Shown here in pieces: positions 54,878-64,000 of a DNA stretch of 64,000 nucleotides. A program made the translations under genes and the position numbers. The DNA is taken from positions 132,082,849 to 132,146,848 of the forward strand of contig OZ026515.1 in the NCBI GenBank assembly GCA_964019695.1, in the 5' to 3' direction. Origin of the DNA: Loripinus fragilis (Eukaryota; Mollusca; Bivalvia; Lucinida; Lucinidae). Each line of letters starts with the position of its first letter. The stretch's first letter is position 1. Under the pieces are notes generated by a model. It made no database searches, was not told the DNA's origin, and was given only the letters and a program-made list of their open reading frames with translations.

Positions 54878-56343
54878 TTTTCAAAAATATTCAAAACTTA
54901 ACTTAAATTTTTCTTGATTTTTTCAATGTTGTCTAAAAATAAAAAAAGATGTCATGATCTAAAAGTAGCCTATGGAGTAAAGAGTTGAGCCTCATAGACA
55001 GACTCAGTGAAACCGAGTCTGCAGTTTGTCGTTTTTGTAGATTCTTTAGGTTTCTGATAGATCTGCTTTTCCAGACTATATTAGCGATACAATTATACTG
55101 ATTTTTTTGGCAAACATTTAGCGAGAACATGAGACCCTTACCAGCTGCCTCAATTATTTCTTACAACCTATATGAACTGTTTCACAGATGTTGTTCTGTA
55201 AATTAACCGCCCGTGAAGTCGCTTTGTTCGATACAAACCGTAAGTAATACTATTTGGTTTGATTTACGTTAAAGGGCTTAACATGTTAGTTCAGAATTTG
55301 GGACCATACCGCTGAAAATTTGATCAAATTATATTTTAGAGCTTTTGTAGGAACACGAATGATAAATGCTTCATACGTATAGTTTGCTTCTTTACTTTAA
55401 GAAGCTTTCAGAATCCATTATCAGACATGTACGTCATACATGTATACATTTGTCATGTCATTATCGCTGTTTTTTCCGCTCGTTCAAATCGGCGGAAGAA
55501 TTTGATGGCAATTTCTGAAGCTTCGATCATTGTGTAAATTGAAAAGCTGTTCACCTTGATTCATACTGTTCAGATATGTATATAATTGTACTCTGGAACA
55601 AACGGCCCACTTATTTTGGAGTGTCATAAATGAATAAAACCATTTTGTCATTGAGTATTTCTTATGTTTCTATGGGTTGTCACATTTATACTAACATAAG
55701 TAGTTAGTAATGTGACGACACACACTTTCTCAATAAGTAGGAACACAGGATGTTCCATTCAATATAAGAGTTATTTTGTACAACCTGTTTTAGATTGTAT
55801 GTGTTACATAACAGATTAACATTAATGACAATAATTGAAAAGTCTCATCCATTTATGGCTCAAGAAAGATAATAAATGTGATTTTATAGCCATGAAATTC
55901 ACATTTCTGTTGCTGTCGATATTGAATATTGTATATTATTTATGTCTGTTACAACTGTTGAATCAAAGCTTAACCATCGAAGATGCAGCTAATTATTGGC
56001 ACTTATAAATGTAGAAAATTTCTTAGCTCTCCTTGCTGACAGAAACTATGGATTTTAAATTAACTAAATCAAGACTAGTTGTCATCTGCAGGTTTCTGAA
56101 TTTCTTAAACATTTCCGTTTCTGTATAATTTGAGTATATAAAAATATGTAAATAAGGATTGCTTTTAGTATATGTTTGTGTCTATTGTATTGCTATAGGC
56201 AATCCAGAAAAAATAAAGGCCTTATTTTTGCTTGATGAATGTGCCACTGCGGCAATACCAAATGTTGTCTTTGTAAGACTGAGAAGAAAGGAGAAGGTCT
56301 GAAATCTCCACCGCCATGAAGTATTGAGCAAAATGGCTATTCA
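54878..56343. other. No gene seen
   Basis: AT-rich, with no recognisable reading frame or repeat family. It precedes the decayed gene at 56,344 and could hold its remnant 5' part. Confidence 0.4.
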
Positions 56344-56980
56344 ATGTTGGCGACAAACATCCCACTATATAAAGCCATCAATCAGCTACCTATTATATTT
56401 GATCCAAAAAGACTGGTTAAAGGCGGTGGTGTAGAAGAAATTTTTCACAGAAACAAGGCTAATTACAACCAGAGCAGTCGACTCCTGTTTTATAACATAA
56501 ATTTTCGAGAGAGCAAAACAGGAAAGCTAGCTCTGATAGCCCAACAGATGGGAGCCGCTCCTAGATACGAAGAGCCAGGCGTTATTGCCAGCAGTGTTTT
56601 ATGCGAAAAGAAGAACCAAAGTCTGAACTTAAAAAAGCTATGATCATGGAGTTGATCAGAGACTGAATGAGCTCGTAATCTTAACGATGTCCGACTCTTG
56701 GCTATACTGACAGGTGGTGACATCCTGTCATATGAGCTGAAGTGCCATAGGTCTTGCTTGACAGCTCTGTACAACAGAGAAAGGGCTCATATTGCAACAA
56801 TTGCAAAGGAAAGCAAAGGCCAATCACAAGAGAAAGATATACACATTTTAGTATTTTCAGAGCTCTGGGCATATATTGTTGAGACAAAATTATTTAAGCA
56901 CTGTTCAAACTTGCTGATCTTGTTAGTTGGTATAAGCAAAGACTTGAACATTTTGGGATAGGGTCATCCGATCAGATATT

Positions 56981-58588
56981 CATTCAACCAGACTTAACGT
57001 TGCCTCATAATCTAATTAAAGAAAAACTAACGGAATTAATTGAACAAGCTTTTAAAAGAGATGTCTCACTTTATCTGGCCTGTAATGAGAACCGTGCCTT
57101 TATTACTTCTGAACAACACAAACAATATAAGTTGTGGTCATGTCAAAAAGTGTGAGATGCTCTCCATTATCTTTTGGACAACATATCAATAAGATTTGAA
57201 TCGAAATTATATAGACAAATTGTAGGCATTCCAATGAGTACTAATTGTGCTCCTCTTGTTGCAGATTTGTTTTGTTTTGCTATGAGAGAGACCTCATGTT
57301 GTCTCAGACAATAATCAAACTGATATTATTGACGTTTTTAACTCCACCTCCAGATATTTAGATGGCTTACTTTATATTGATAATCCTTATTTTGAACATA
57401 TGGTAGGTCAGATATATCCCACCGAACTTCAGTTAACTAAAGCAAATTCTGCTGAGACTGAAGCCCCGTTTTTAGGCTTGGACTTGTCCACAACGAATGG
57501 CATAGTTTCATCTAAGATTTATGATAAACGGGATGATTTTAATTTTTAAATAGTAAATTTCGAGATGTTCCTCGCCCCGTTTCCTATGGTGTATATATTT
57601 CGCAACTTATTCGTTTTGCGAGAGTGTGTTCTAATGTTGATAACTTCAACAACAGAAACCTATTTTGACTGCACTAAGTTATTTTAACAAGGTTATTGAT
57701 ATCATCAAATTCGAAAAGCATTTTCTACATTCTACCACAGACACTCAGAGTAAATTGTTAAATACAATTTTGGTTTAAAAACTCTTCTACAACAGGGCAT
57801 ATCAGAACCTATATTTTATGGTGATTTAGTTTATAAATTCAAAATAATTGTTGGAAAACCTAATTTTATTGATCAATTCAAAAAGATCATCAAACATTGT
57901 TAAAAAGTTGGATATAACTTGGATATGATGTGACAGTCTGCATGCCTGGTTGTAAACTCAATCACGAATTATAGCTATGGTTTCCTCTTTAATTGCACGA
58001 CGGTGATTCAGGCCTCATATTCAATGACAGCTCTGACGTAAAGCTTTAATCAGTGGTTTGGTGCCTGATGCGTGGCTGTAGCTGGGCCCACCGTGGCTTA
58101 ACTTGAGGTTTTCTTTATCTTTAACTATACGAGAGTCGTGAGCCCTTTTCTCTTTTTCATCATAGTGCGTTAATTTGATCATATTGAGTCTCTATGATGA
58201 AACATAGCAATAGTTAGGAATCCTCCATGCGAGCGTAACATTGTGCTTCAACAACAGCAGAATCTTGGGCGAAGATTTAGTACCAGTAAATGCATTTAAG
58301 CCCCCCCCCCCCCCAGTGGCTTTGACTGCTGTCCGTTCTTAGGCGGTGGTTCTGTTGATTCGTTGTTGATTGTTACTCCCATTGTGGGATTTTGTAATTG
58401 TTCTATGTTTTGTCGTGCATTATTTTGAGTCCATTCTAGTTTTGCAATCACCTCGATGGGGAAGACATGGCTTGTTGCTTTGCTTTGTTTGTCTTCCTGG
58501 TATCTCCTGATTGTTGTGTGGCTCTTCCTCACGATGCCGCGGGTTTGTCTGCAGTTTGTGATTGTGGTATTTCCTGATCATACTCACT
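56981..58588 (+). mobile_element. PLE type 2, 5'-truncated, with RT domain and target duplication
   Basis: 1,608 bp flanked by ATATT (56,976-56,980 and 58,589-58,593). The coding remnant reads LPHNLIKEKLTELIEQAF, RQIVGIPMSTNCAPLVADLF (57,213-57,272) and SRYLDGLLYIDNPYF near 57,350-57,395. The YLDG shows that the second catalytic Asp of YxDD is now Gly. Then come YPTELQLTKANS, IVSSKIYDKRDDFNF and the same C-terminus and 3' UTR as 36,186-37,247. Several frameshifts and stops. The motif R-x-VGIPMxTxxAP followed by YxDD is typical of Penelope-like RTs. No GIY-YIG domain is found C-terminal to the RT, so the family is either endonuclease-less or carries an N-terminal endonuclease lost by truncation. 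Confidence 0.85.
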
Positions 58589-61500
58589 ATATTTAAAGAT
58601 AAACTGTCAGCTGAAATTCCTGAGCTTGATCAAAGCCCAAATAGAGTGGAAGAGATATTCTTGAGGCTTTCAAGAAAGATGTTGGCATTGCTTTGTCACA
58701 AGCATCCAACTATTCTAAAGCCATCATTCTTTGAAAAGCAGCTAAGATTCTGCGAAGGCATATGATGGATCATAAGGTCAAATTTGATGGCTGATTCATG
58801 GAGGCTGTGTCGAAGATGCAATTCCACCATTACTACTTGAGTTCGTTTGCATGATTGAACTGGTGTTGATATCAAACCACAATTAAGATTTGGTGCATCT
58901 AAGACAGACTCTGCTATGGCATAGCTTCTGCAGTATAACTGCTATTCAAGATATAAAGAGGGTACATCAACTTACAGACAAACACAGGAACGCGAAACCT
59001 CATTTCCTGTTTCTAGGTACATGTATGTCTGTCTATGCAAAAACACACAAAAGTTTTAGTTGAAGTGGTTTATGATCATGGACTCTGTGTTTCATATGTT
59101 AAGCGTGCTAGAAATATCTGCACAATTAGTAGACGCAGCTGTTAGCAGCTACCAGGAAAAGGGGGTGGTTTGTCCCCCTGTTCTTAGAAAAAAGACTTTT
59201 ACAACAGCGACTATGGCCAACAAAGACCATAATCCAATAGCGACTACAGCTACCACTTCCTTTCATGGTACAAGCACTTCACTTTTCCAATATCCAACAT
59301 CAGACAATATGGATGAAGAGCTTAAGCCATTTCAAATCAGGGACCATGGTGTAAAGAAAGTGCCAGAACTTCCTGACTCATACACCAATATTCCCCTGCT
59401 GCTTTCGCCAGTAAGCATCCTTCACCCCAAAGTCTAATATAGCTGCAACCACTCACTTACCAAAACTTCAGCTTACAAACAAGTTTGAGTGGCTGGAGAA
59501 GGTAAGTCTCACTCAAACCATTGAATCAGATACCAGTATAAACTAGCTGGTCTGCACATCATGCATCTATTAATAGGGTCTAGCATTTGAAGTTAGCATT
59601 GCTGCCCTTTTACCTCTCCTGCGTGAACAAGCTCATTCTGTAGCAACAGAGCCGCATGTCATGGACAAAATCGAGAAAACATTGGCATACCATTCCCGTC
59701 TTCACTGCTGACCAACCTATCTATGCAGTTCTTAAACAGGTACAATGCCAATAGCCTGAGCAATATGTTAGGGCCTACACAATTAAAATGGCTGCTTTGA
59801 AGTCTCTTGGTACCTTTCTTCAGTCAAGTGCTTGGACATGTGCCATTGTAGAGGGAGACATAGCTTCAAGTAGAACTGCAGAATCATTTTTGTCTGCATC
59901 TAGTGTAACAAGAACACGAAGAGCCCACCAGATCACCACAAGCTGTCTGTATAAGGTTCAAAAGGATGTCTATGAATATCACTGCAATGGAGCTGGTACG
60001 ATTGCTGAAACAATCCTTTTGTTTGAGGACTGGTGCCAGAGGCACCTCAGAGAGTCCACAGTTTCACTTCTGGCGTTTAGTGCTTTCAATGGAGTAAACA
60101 ATTCTATTTTTGGTTAGAGCATTCAGAGAGGCAAATTTTGCTTTGTACTGTCAACCGCTCTGTAACCTGATACCTTTCTTCTTTGCCAGCAACAATATGA
60201 ATTATGCGTGGTGGCTTCCTGTTGATCTTAAAGATATCTTTAGAACAGAAGTATCCAGGCGTTTACCAGGAGTTCCAATCTGGTAAGTATGTTGTCTTCA
60301 AGTCCAGCCGCACATTCTCTGCCATAGCTATTGACCAGGCACATGAACAGGCAAATGCTGTTATAAAAGGTGAAGGTGGCGCAATTGACGTGACTGAGGA
60401 TCCATCAGCACTTAGAAGATGGGTGGTAGCTGGGCCTGAAGTCCTGCTACAGAATACGAAATTGTATCTGAAGCTAAAGACGCAAATGAAAAGGTCAGAC
60501 ACCATGAACACACTGATCGTGCGCAACTACAACTCTTTTGAAAGTCGGAAAGCTGTATAGTGTAATGAAAGAAATGGGAATCTTTTTCAAAAAGAATGTT
60601 CTGATTTGCTTACTCTTGACACAAAGATAATAGCCACTTCAGGTGCTGGTGAAATGGTCGCAAGGCATTATCAAACAGGAGTAAGCCGTTTCAAAGCATT
60701 CATGGTAGTTTAGACAAGGGTGATGGAGGCTCATATTATGATCCCATCAAGAAAAATAAGCTTGACTTCTCTCAACATAAACCAGAGCAAGCTCCTAGAG
60801 ACATCAAGCAAAAAAAAATTAAAGAATGACTGTCGCCTCTTCTCAAAGTTGATTATATATCGCCAATCAATAGAATGTGACCGCATGGAATTCTTCACCA
60901 TGGGAACCAGTCTTTTCCGGTTTCACTAGCTTCATAGCTGTCAAGTCTCAGCTTACTTCCATTCTTAAGGCCAAAACTGCAACCTCAGATACTAGACCAG
61001 AAGCTGCTGCTGTCATATTTGATGGGTCAGCTTTGATAAACACACTGCCACCTCGTGGATCAAAACCTTTTGAGGAATATGCCATTAAAGATGTAATTCC
61101 TTCAGTTGAAGCTTTTGCTACTGTTCATAGACGAACAGACATTGTATTTTATGTATACATAGCTAACAGTTTGAAAGCTAAAACAAGGCCTATGCGAAGC
61201 CAAGGCGCAAGACACAGGGTGACTGACAAAGGAAAACTCTCCTCTGTATGGCGCAGCTTTTTGTGGGACAGTGACAATAAGACTGATCTCTTCAACTTCC
61301 TGGCTGACAATATTGTTGAAAGATGTCAACGAAATGTAAATGTGACAAGTGAAGAGAGGGCTGTGAGTAACCAACTTATCAGTCTTGAAGGATCCACGCC
61401 TAGTAATCACGAGGAAGCAGTGTCACGACTTTTTCCTGTGTGCTCCTGCGCGCAAGGCACGCTGTAGAAGAAGGACATACTTCTTTGATTATCAAAGCCA

Positions 61501-61769
61501 CGTGAAACAGACGTCCTTGTCATTGCTATTTCAAAATATGTTTCAAATACTGAACAATATTGGCCTTGAAAAGCTATGGATAAAAATAAAATGTGTGATG
61601 GATTCCAATACATGACATAAGACACTCTATTGGCCCTGTAAAATCGAAAGGAATCCCATTCTTTCATGCTTTTACTGGCTGTGATGTTTCAGCTGTCCGT
61701 GGAAAGGGTAAAAGGGTTGAATGACAAACGTTGGATGTGTATTCTGAGGCATCAGAAGTATTTGCAAAG

Positions 61770-62227
61770 TAAGTGAGGGTGCAAAGATCAGGAATCGATA
61801 CAATCAAGTACCACACCTGACCCAGGATACCAATGGGAAAGTGACAAACTCACAGCAGACACCACAAACGAGAGCGAAGAGGTCAGCCCTTTCCCAGCAG
61901 GTGACCACAAAGCACATATAAATAGACGCGCACAAAGACATAGCAAACACAAGACAGAGCAAAAACATAAAAGATCCACAAAAGAAGTACCGCCTTGGAA
62001 CAGTCAGTAAAATATTTTACTGGAGGGCTTAAACCGGTTTAACGGCGCCAACCTCACCCTTAATTCAGATGTGGATCAAGACACATAGATATTTGGTTTG
62101 AATGAAAGACCCCTAATTTATCAATGCATCATCTCCTAAAACATATAAATCAAGATATAACAAGGAGATAAAGCAAAGATAAGGACTCAACAGTAAAAAA
62201 ACTGAATACCGGAGCAAAAGAAATCCA
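61770..62227 (-). mobile_element. PLE type 1 3' segment with target duplication
   Basis: TAAGTGAGGGTGCAAAGATC at the left, GAATACCGGAGCAAAAGAAA near the right. AAAG flanks both sides (61,766-61,769 and 62,228-62,231). Removing it restores continuous family protein sequence (SEASEVFAK followed by L..YPPVFGDD). Nearly identical to 26,788-27,180 over its length. Confidence 0.85.
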
Positions 62228-62620
62228 AAAGCTCATTATGTACCCACCAGTCTTTGGTGACGACGAAAAATTTCTTGAAAGTTTGTCAACATAATGTATG
62301 ACATGTCTAGTTCTGCTACTGGTATTGACAGTGTCAGACTGGACACGGTTGCCCGCAAGTGGAAGTCGTACGATGCTATACCCCAACAAATGCAGCTTTG
62401 GACTATCAAATAAAGCGTGCTGCTTACCAAGCAGGATGTATCTGGGGCCAAGCAACATTTCGTCAAATGGAAATTCTGAGCCCATCTGAATGGGGGTGGA
62501 AGCAACAAGACAACTCATGGCAAAGTGTATGGATGTAAGACTGCATGTAGAGGCAGATGCAAGTGCTATCGGCTTTGCCCACCCTGTACAAAATTGTGCA
62601 GCTGTAACTGTGAAGACTGA

Positions 62621-63604
62621 TGCCTAGGTACAGCAGGTCGATAAGCGTGCATGCCAGTAAAAATTTGTTTTGGCCTAGCATACACTTGCCGTATGGGCAT
62701 ATAGCTGATATTTTTGTCCAAATTTAGCCAAAAATACATACAGGATTATCATTTTGAACCAAACATGCTATAATTCTATTTCCGTGTGTTAAAATACATA
62801 CATTTTGATACGAAATTTTGAAAATCGACCAATTATGTCCCGATTTATGCTGAAAACTGAATTCTTCCTGAAATGGAGGCCATCTTGAAAAATGGCCGTC
62901 AATTAGATTTTTTGCGTGGCTGTTCTTTACTAAAGTACTTGCCAAGTTTCATGCTTGCATCATTAAATGCATGATTTTTGCAGTAATCTGTTTGGCTAGA
63001 ATATTCGTAACGGTTTCTTACCTATTTCGTTACTGAATTGTAGAACATCACGAATGGGTTGAAAATTAAAAAAATTCTTCACAAGTCCTATTTTTCGATT
63101 CTTGATGATTCGTGGTCTGTGTGCAATAGCGGCATTACATGGAAATAAACAATTCTTCACAAGTCGTATTTTTTCGATCCTTGATGATTCGTGGTCTGTG
63201 TGGAATAGGGGCATTACATGGTAACGTCCTAATGACATGTGTCATTTTACATCTTGTTCAAACGGCAGATTTTTAGGGAGCTGTCAAAAAGTCAGCTCAC
63301 TGTAGCTGACCGCTAGCTTAAGAGCCAGCTTACAAGGCGCCAGTTGGCCTCGCTCTGCCCGCTTTTGGGAGCCACACTATATAAAGCATAAGTGATTGTT
63401 CAGCCAAACCGAGTTAAGTTCACCATTTCGGTCATTTTTGTGTCCCATCTCCATTTTAGCATGTAAACAGTGTATTTTCTAACGTTTTAAGCTTAACAAT
63501 CAAGTAAAGGAAAAGCAATGGAAATGGTCAATAGTTATTCCTTACGACGTTTATCAACAGCGAGTGCCCCAAAAATTGCCAAAAAATGCTGTCCAATCGT
63601 CATA
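62621..63604. other. 3' flank of the decayed gene; one short tandem duplication
   Basis: No gene seen. Two 70-bp copies with a 78 bp period (ATTCTTCACAAGTCnTATTT to GGCATTACATGG) lie at 63,074-63,221. CTATATAAAG at 63,378 looks like a TATA box but no reading frame follows it. Confidence 0.5.
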
Positions 63605-64000
63605 CGAGGGTCATCCAATAAAAAGTGAGAATTTCCTTATAATGTAAGAGTTTGTACCATTTAAACATCACAAATATAACCATAAGGTGGCATAGCTTGT
63701 TACATATCCAAAAGTTTGACGGAATATGATGTCCCTTGTTGCTTAGCAACGTAAACAGGTACTTAAAACTGACCTGGCCAGATGCCTTAAATGGTTACCA
63801 TTGTTACTGGCATGTGCAGATCAGTTCCAAAAGTAATATATTCTATAAACTACAACATAAGGTAATTATTCTGTAAAATTCATTGAATTCTTTTGAAAAA
63901 TGTCAAATTGGCAAGGACATTTAGCGTAAAAAGCATCAAAAATGAAAAATTGATGAATCAGAAATAGGGAAATGGGTCATGAATAAGCCCTAAATTTTTT
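63605..64000 (+). mobile_element. Possible mariner-type terminal repeat at the window edge
   Basis: TA (63,603-63,604) followed by CGAGGGTCATCCAATAAAAA resembles the 5' inverted repeat of mariner-family elements (ACGAGGG-TC...AAAAGT). Only ~400 bp are in the window and no transposase frame is visible in them. Confidence 0.4.

Larger units (their letters stand above)
56344..62620 (+). pseudogene. Decayed gene of a large uncharacterised protein (PIN-like core, CXC-like Cys-rich tail)
   Basis: Frame-broken blocks follow one another on the plus strand. First is YKAINQLPIIFDPKRL (56,370). Then come YNRERAHIATIAKESKGQSQ (near 56,770), DLVSWYKQRLEHFGIG (56,915) and KDKLSAEIPELD (58,597). Next are KVLVEVVYDHGLCVSYVKR (59,050), DHNPIATTATTSFHGTSTSL (59,225), RAHQITTSCLYKV (59,920) and IAIDQAHEQANAVIKGEGGA (60,325). 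Last are FDGSALINTLPPRGSKPFEE (61,017), NHEEAVSRLF (61,405), a TDVLVIAIS-like block (61,495), FHAFTGCDVSA (61,665), KRAAYQAGCIWGQAT (62,415) and the tail ACRGRCKCYR...CTKLCSCNCED, ending TGA 62,618-62,620. The order matches a ~1,500-residue multicopy protein of unknown function that I recall from marine invertebrate proteomes. NHEEA(D)xR and DTDVLV recall FEN/PIN nucleases; here the Asp after EEA is Val. Two PLEs interrupt it. Confidence 0.75.

Noticed and set aside
63370..63420. TATA-box promoter at CTATATAAAG
   Set aside because: No reading frame or exon signal follows; one TATA match is expected by chance in AT-rich DNA.

Overview
The window looks like a piece of a marine mollusc genome, most likely a bivalve. 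It is AT-rich, has very low coding density, and is packed with invertebrate transposon families. It also carries typical lophotrochozoan GPCR and beta-1,3-galactosyltransferase exons. No bacterial or organellar signature is visible. The species call is inference.

Only two stretches look like functional host coding sequence. One is the 3' coding exon of a class A neuropeptide-type GPCR (14,130-14,983 +, TM3 to TM7). The other is a beta-1,3-galactosyltransferase-like open reading frame (44,288-45,670 -). The GPCR's TM1-TM2 exon is not visible in the 14 kb upstream. The galactosyltransferase sits at the end of a set of partial tandem duplications. Two truncated copies lie downstream of it in its own reading sense (lower coordinates), and one of them is split by a 4.2 kb inverted-repeat element.

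Left part (1-15 kb): a LINE entering from the window edge (1-4,645) with a coiled-coil/RRM ORF1 and an APE endonuclease/RT ORF2. Next comes a TA-flanked TIR element (4,961-6,844), then a large TIR-bounded segment (9,134-13,576). That segment contains a relic of a multicopy protein family with a Cys-rich tail, plus an 83-unit (TA)n. The GPCR exon follows.

Middle (15-39 kb): almost entirely repeats. There are TA-flanked MITEs, a GTCGTCTGC-type MITE family, tandem arrays containing AGGTCA motifs, hairpin-ended Helitron/Helentron-like repeats, a 550 bp tandem array interrupted by an insertion, a tRNA-derived SINE, LINE RT relics and a 77-unit (AGAT)n. Throughout are 3'-terminal fragments of two Penelope-like element (PLE) families, here called type 1 and type 2.

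Right part (39-64 kb): the 39,245-43,462 fold-back element lies inside a galactosyltransferase pseudogene and is flanked by a TTA duplication. A second copy of the 5 kb TIR element (46,615-49,674) carries a 1.7 kb Helitron-like insertion, and the first copy preserves the empty site. After more MITEs and two perfect long hairpins comes a 6.3 kb decayed gene (56,344-62,620) of a large uncharacterised protein with a PIN-like core and a Cys-rich (CXC-like) tail. Two independent PLE insertions, each with its own short target duplication, interrupt it. A probable mariner end touches the right edge.

The region is useful because several insertions can be resolved against an empty paralogous or conserved reading frame inside the same window. 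This gives element ends, target duplications and nesting order directly.
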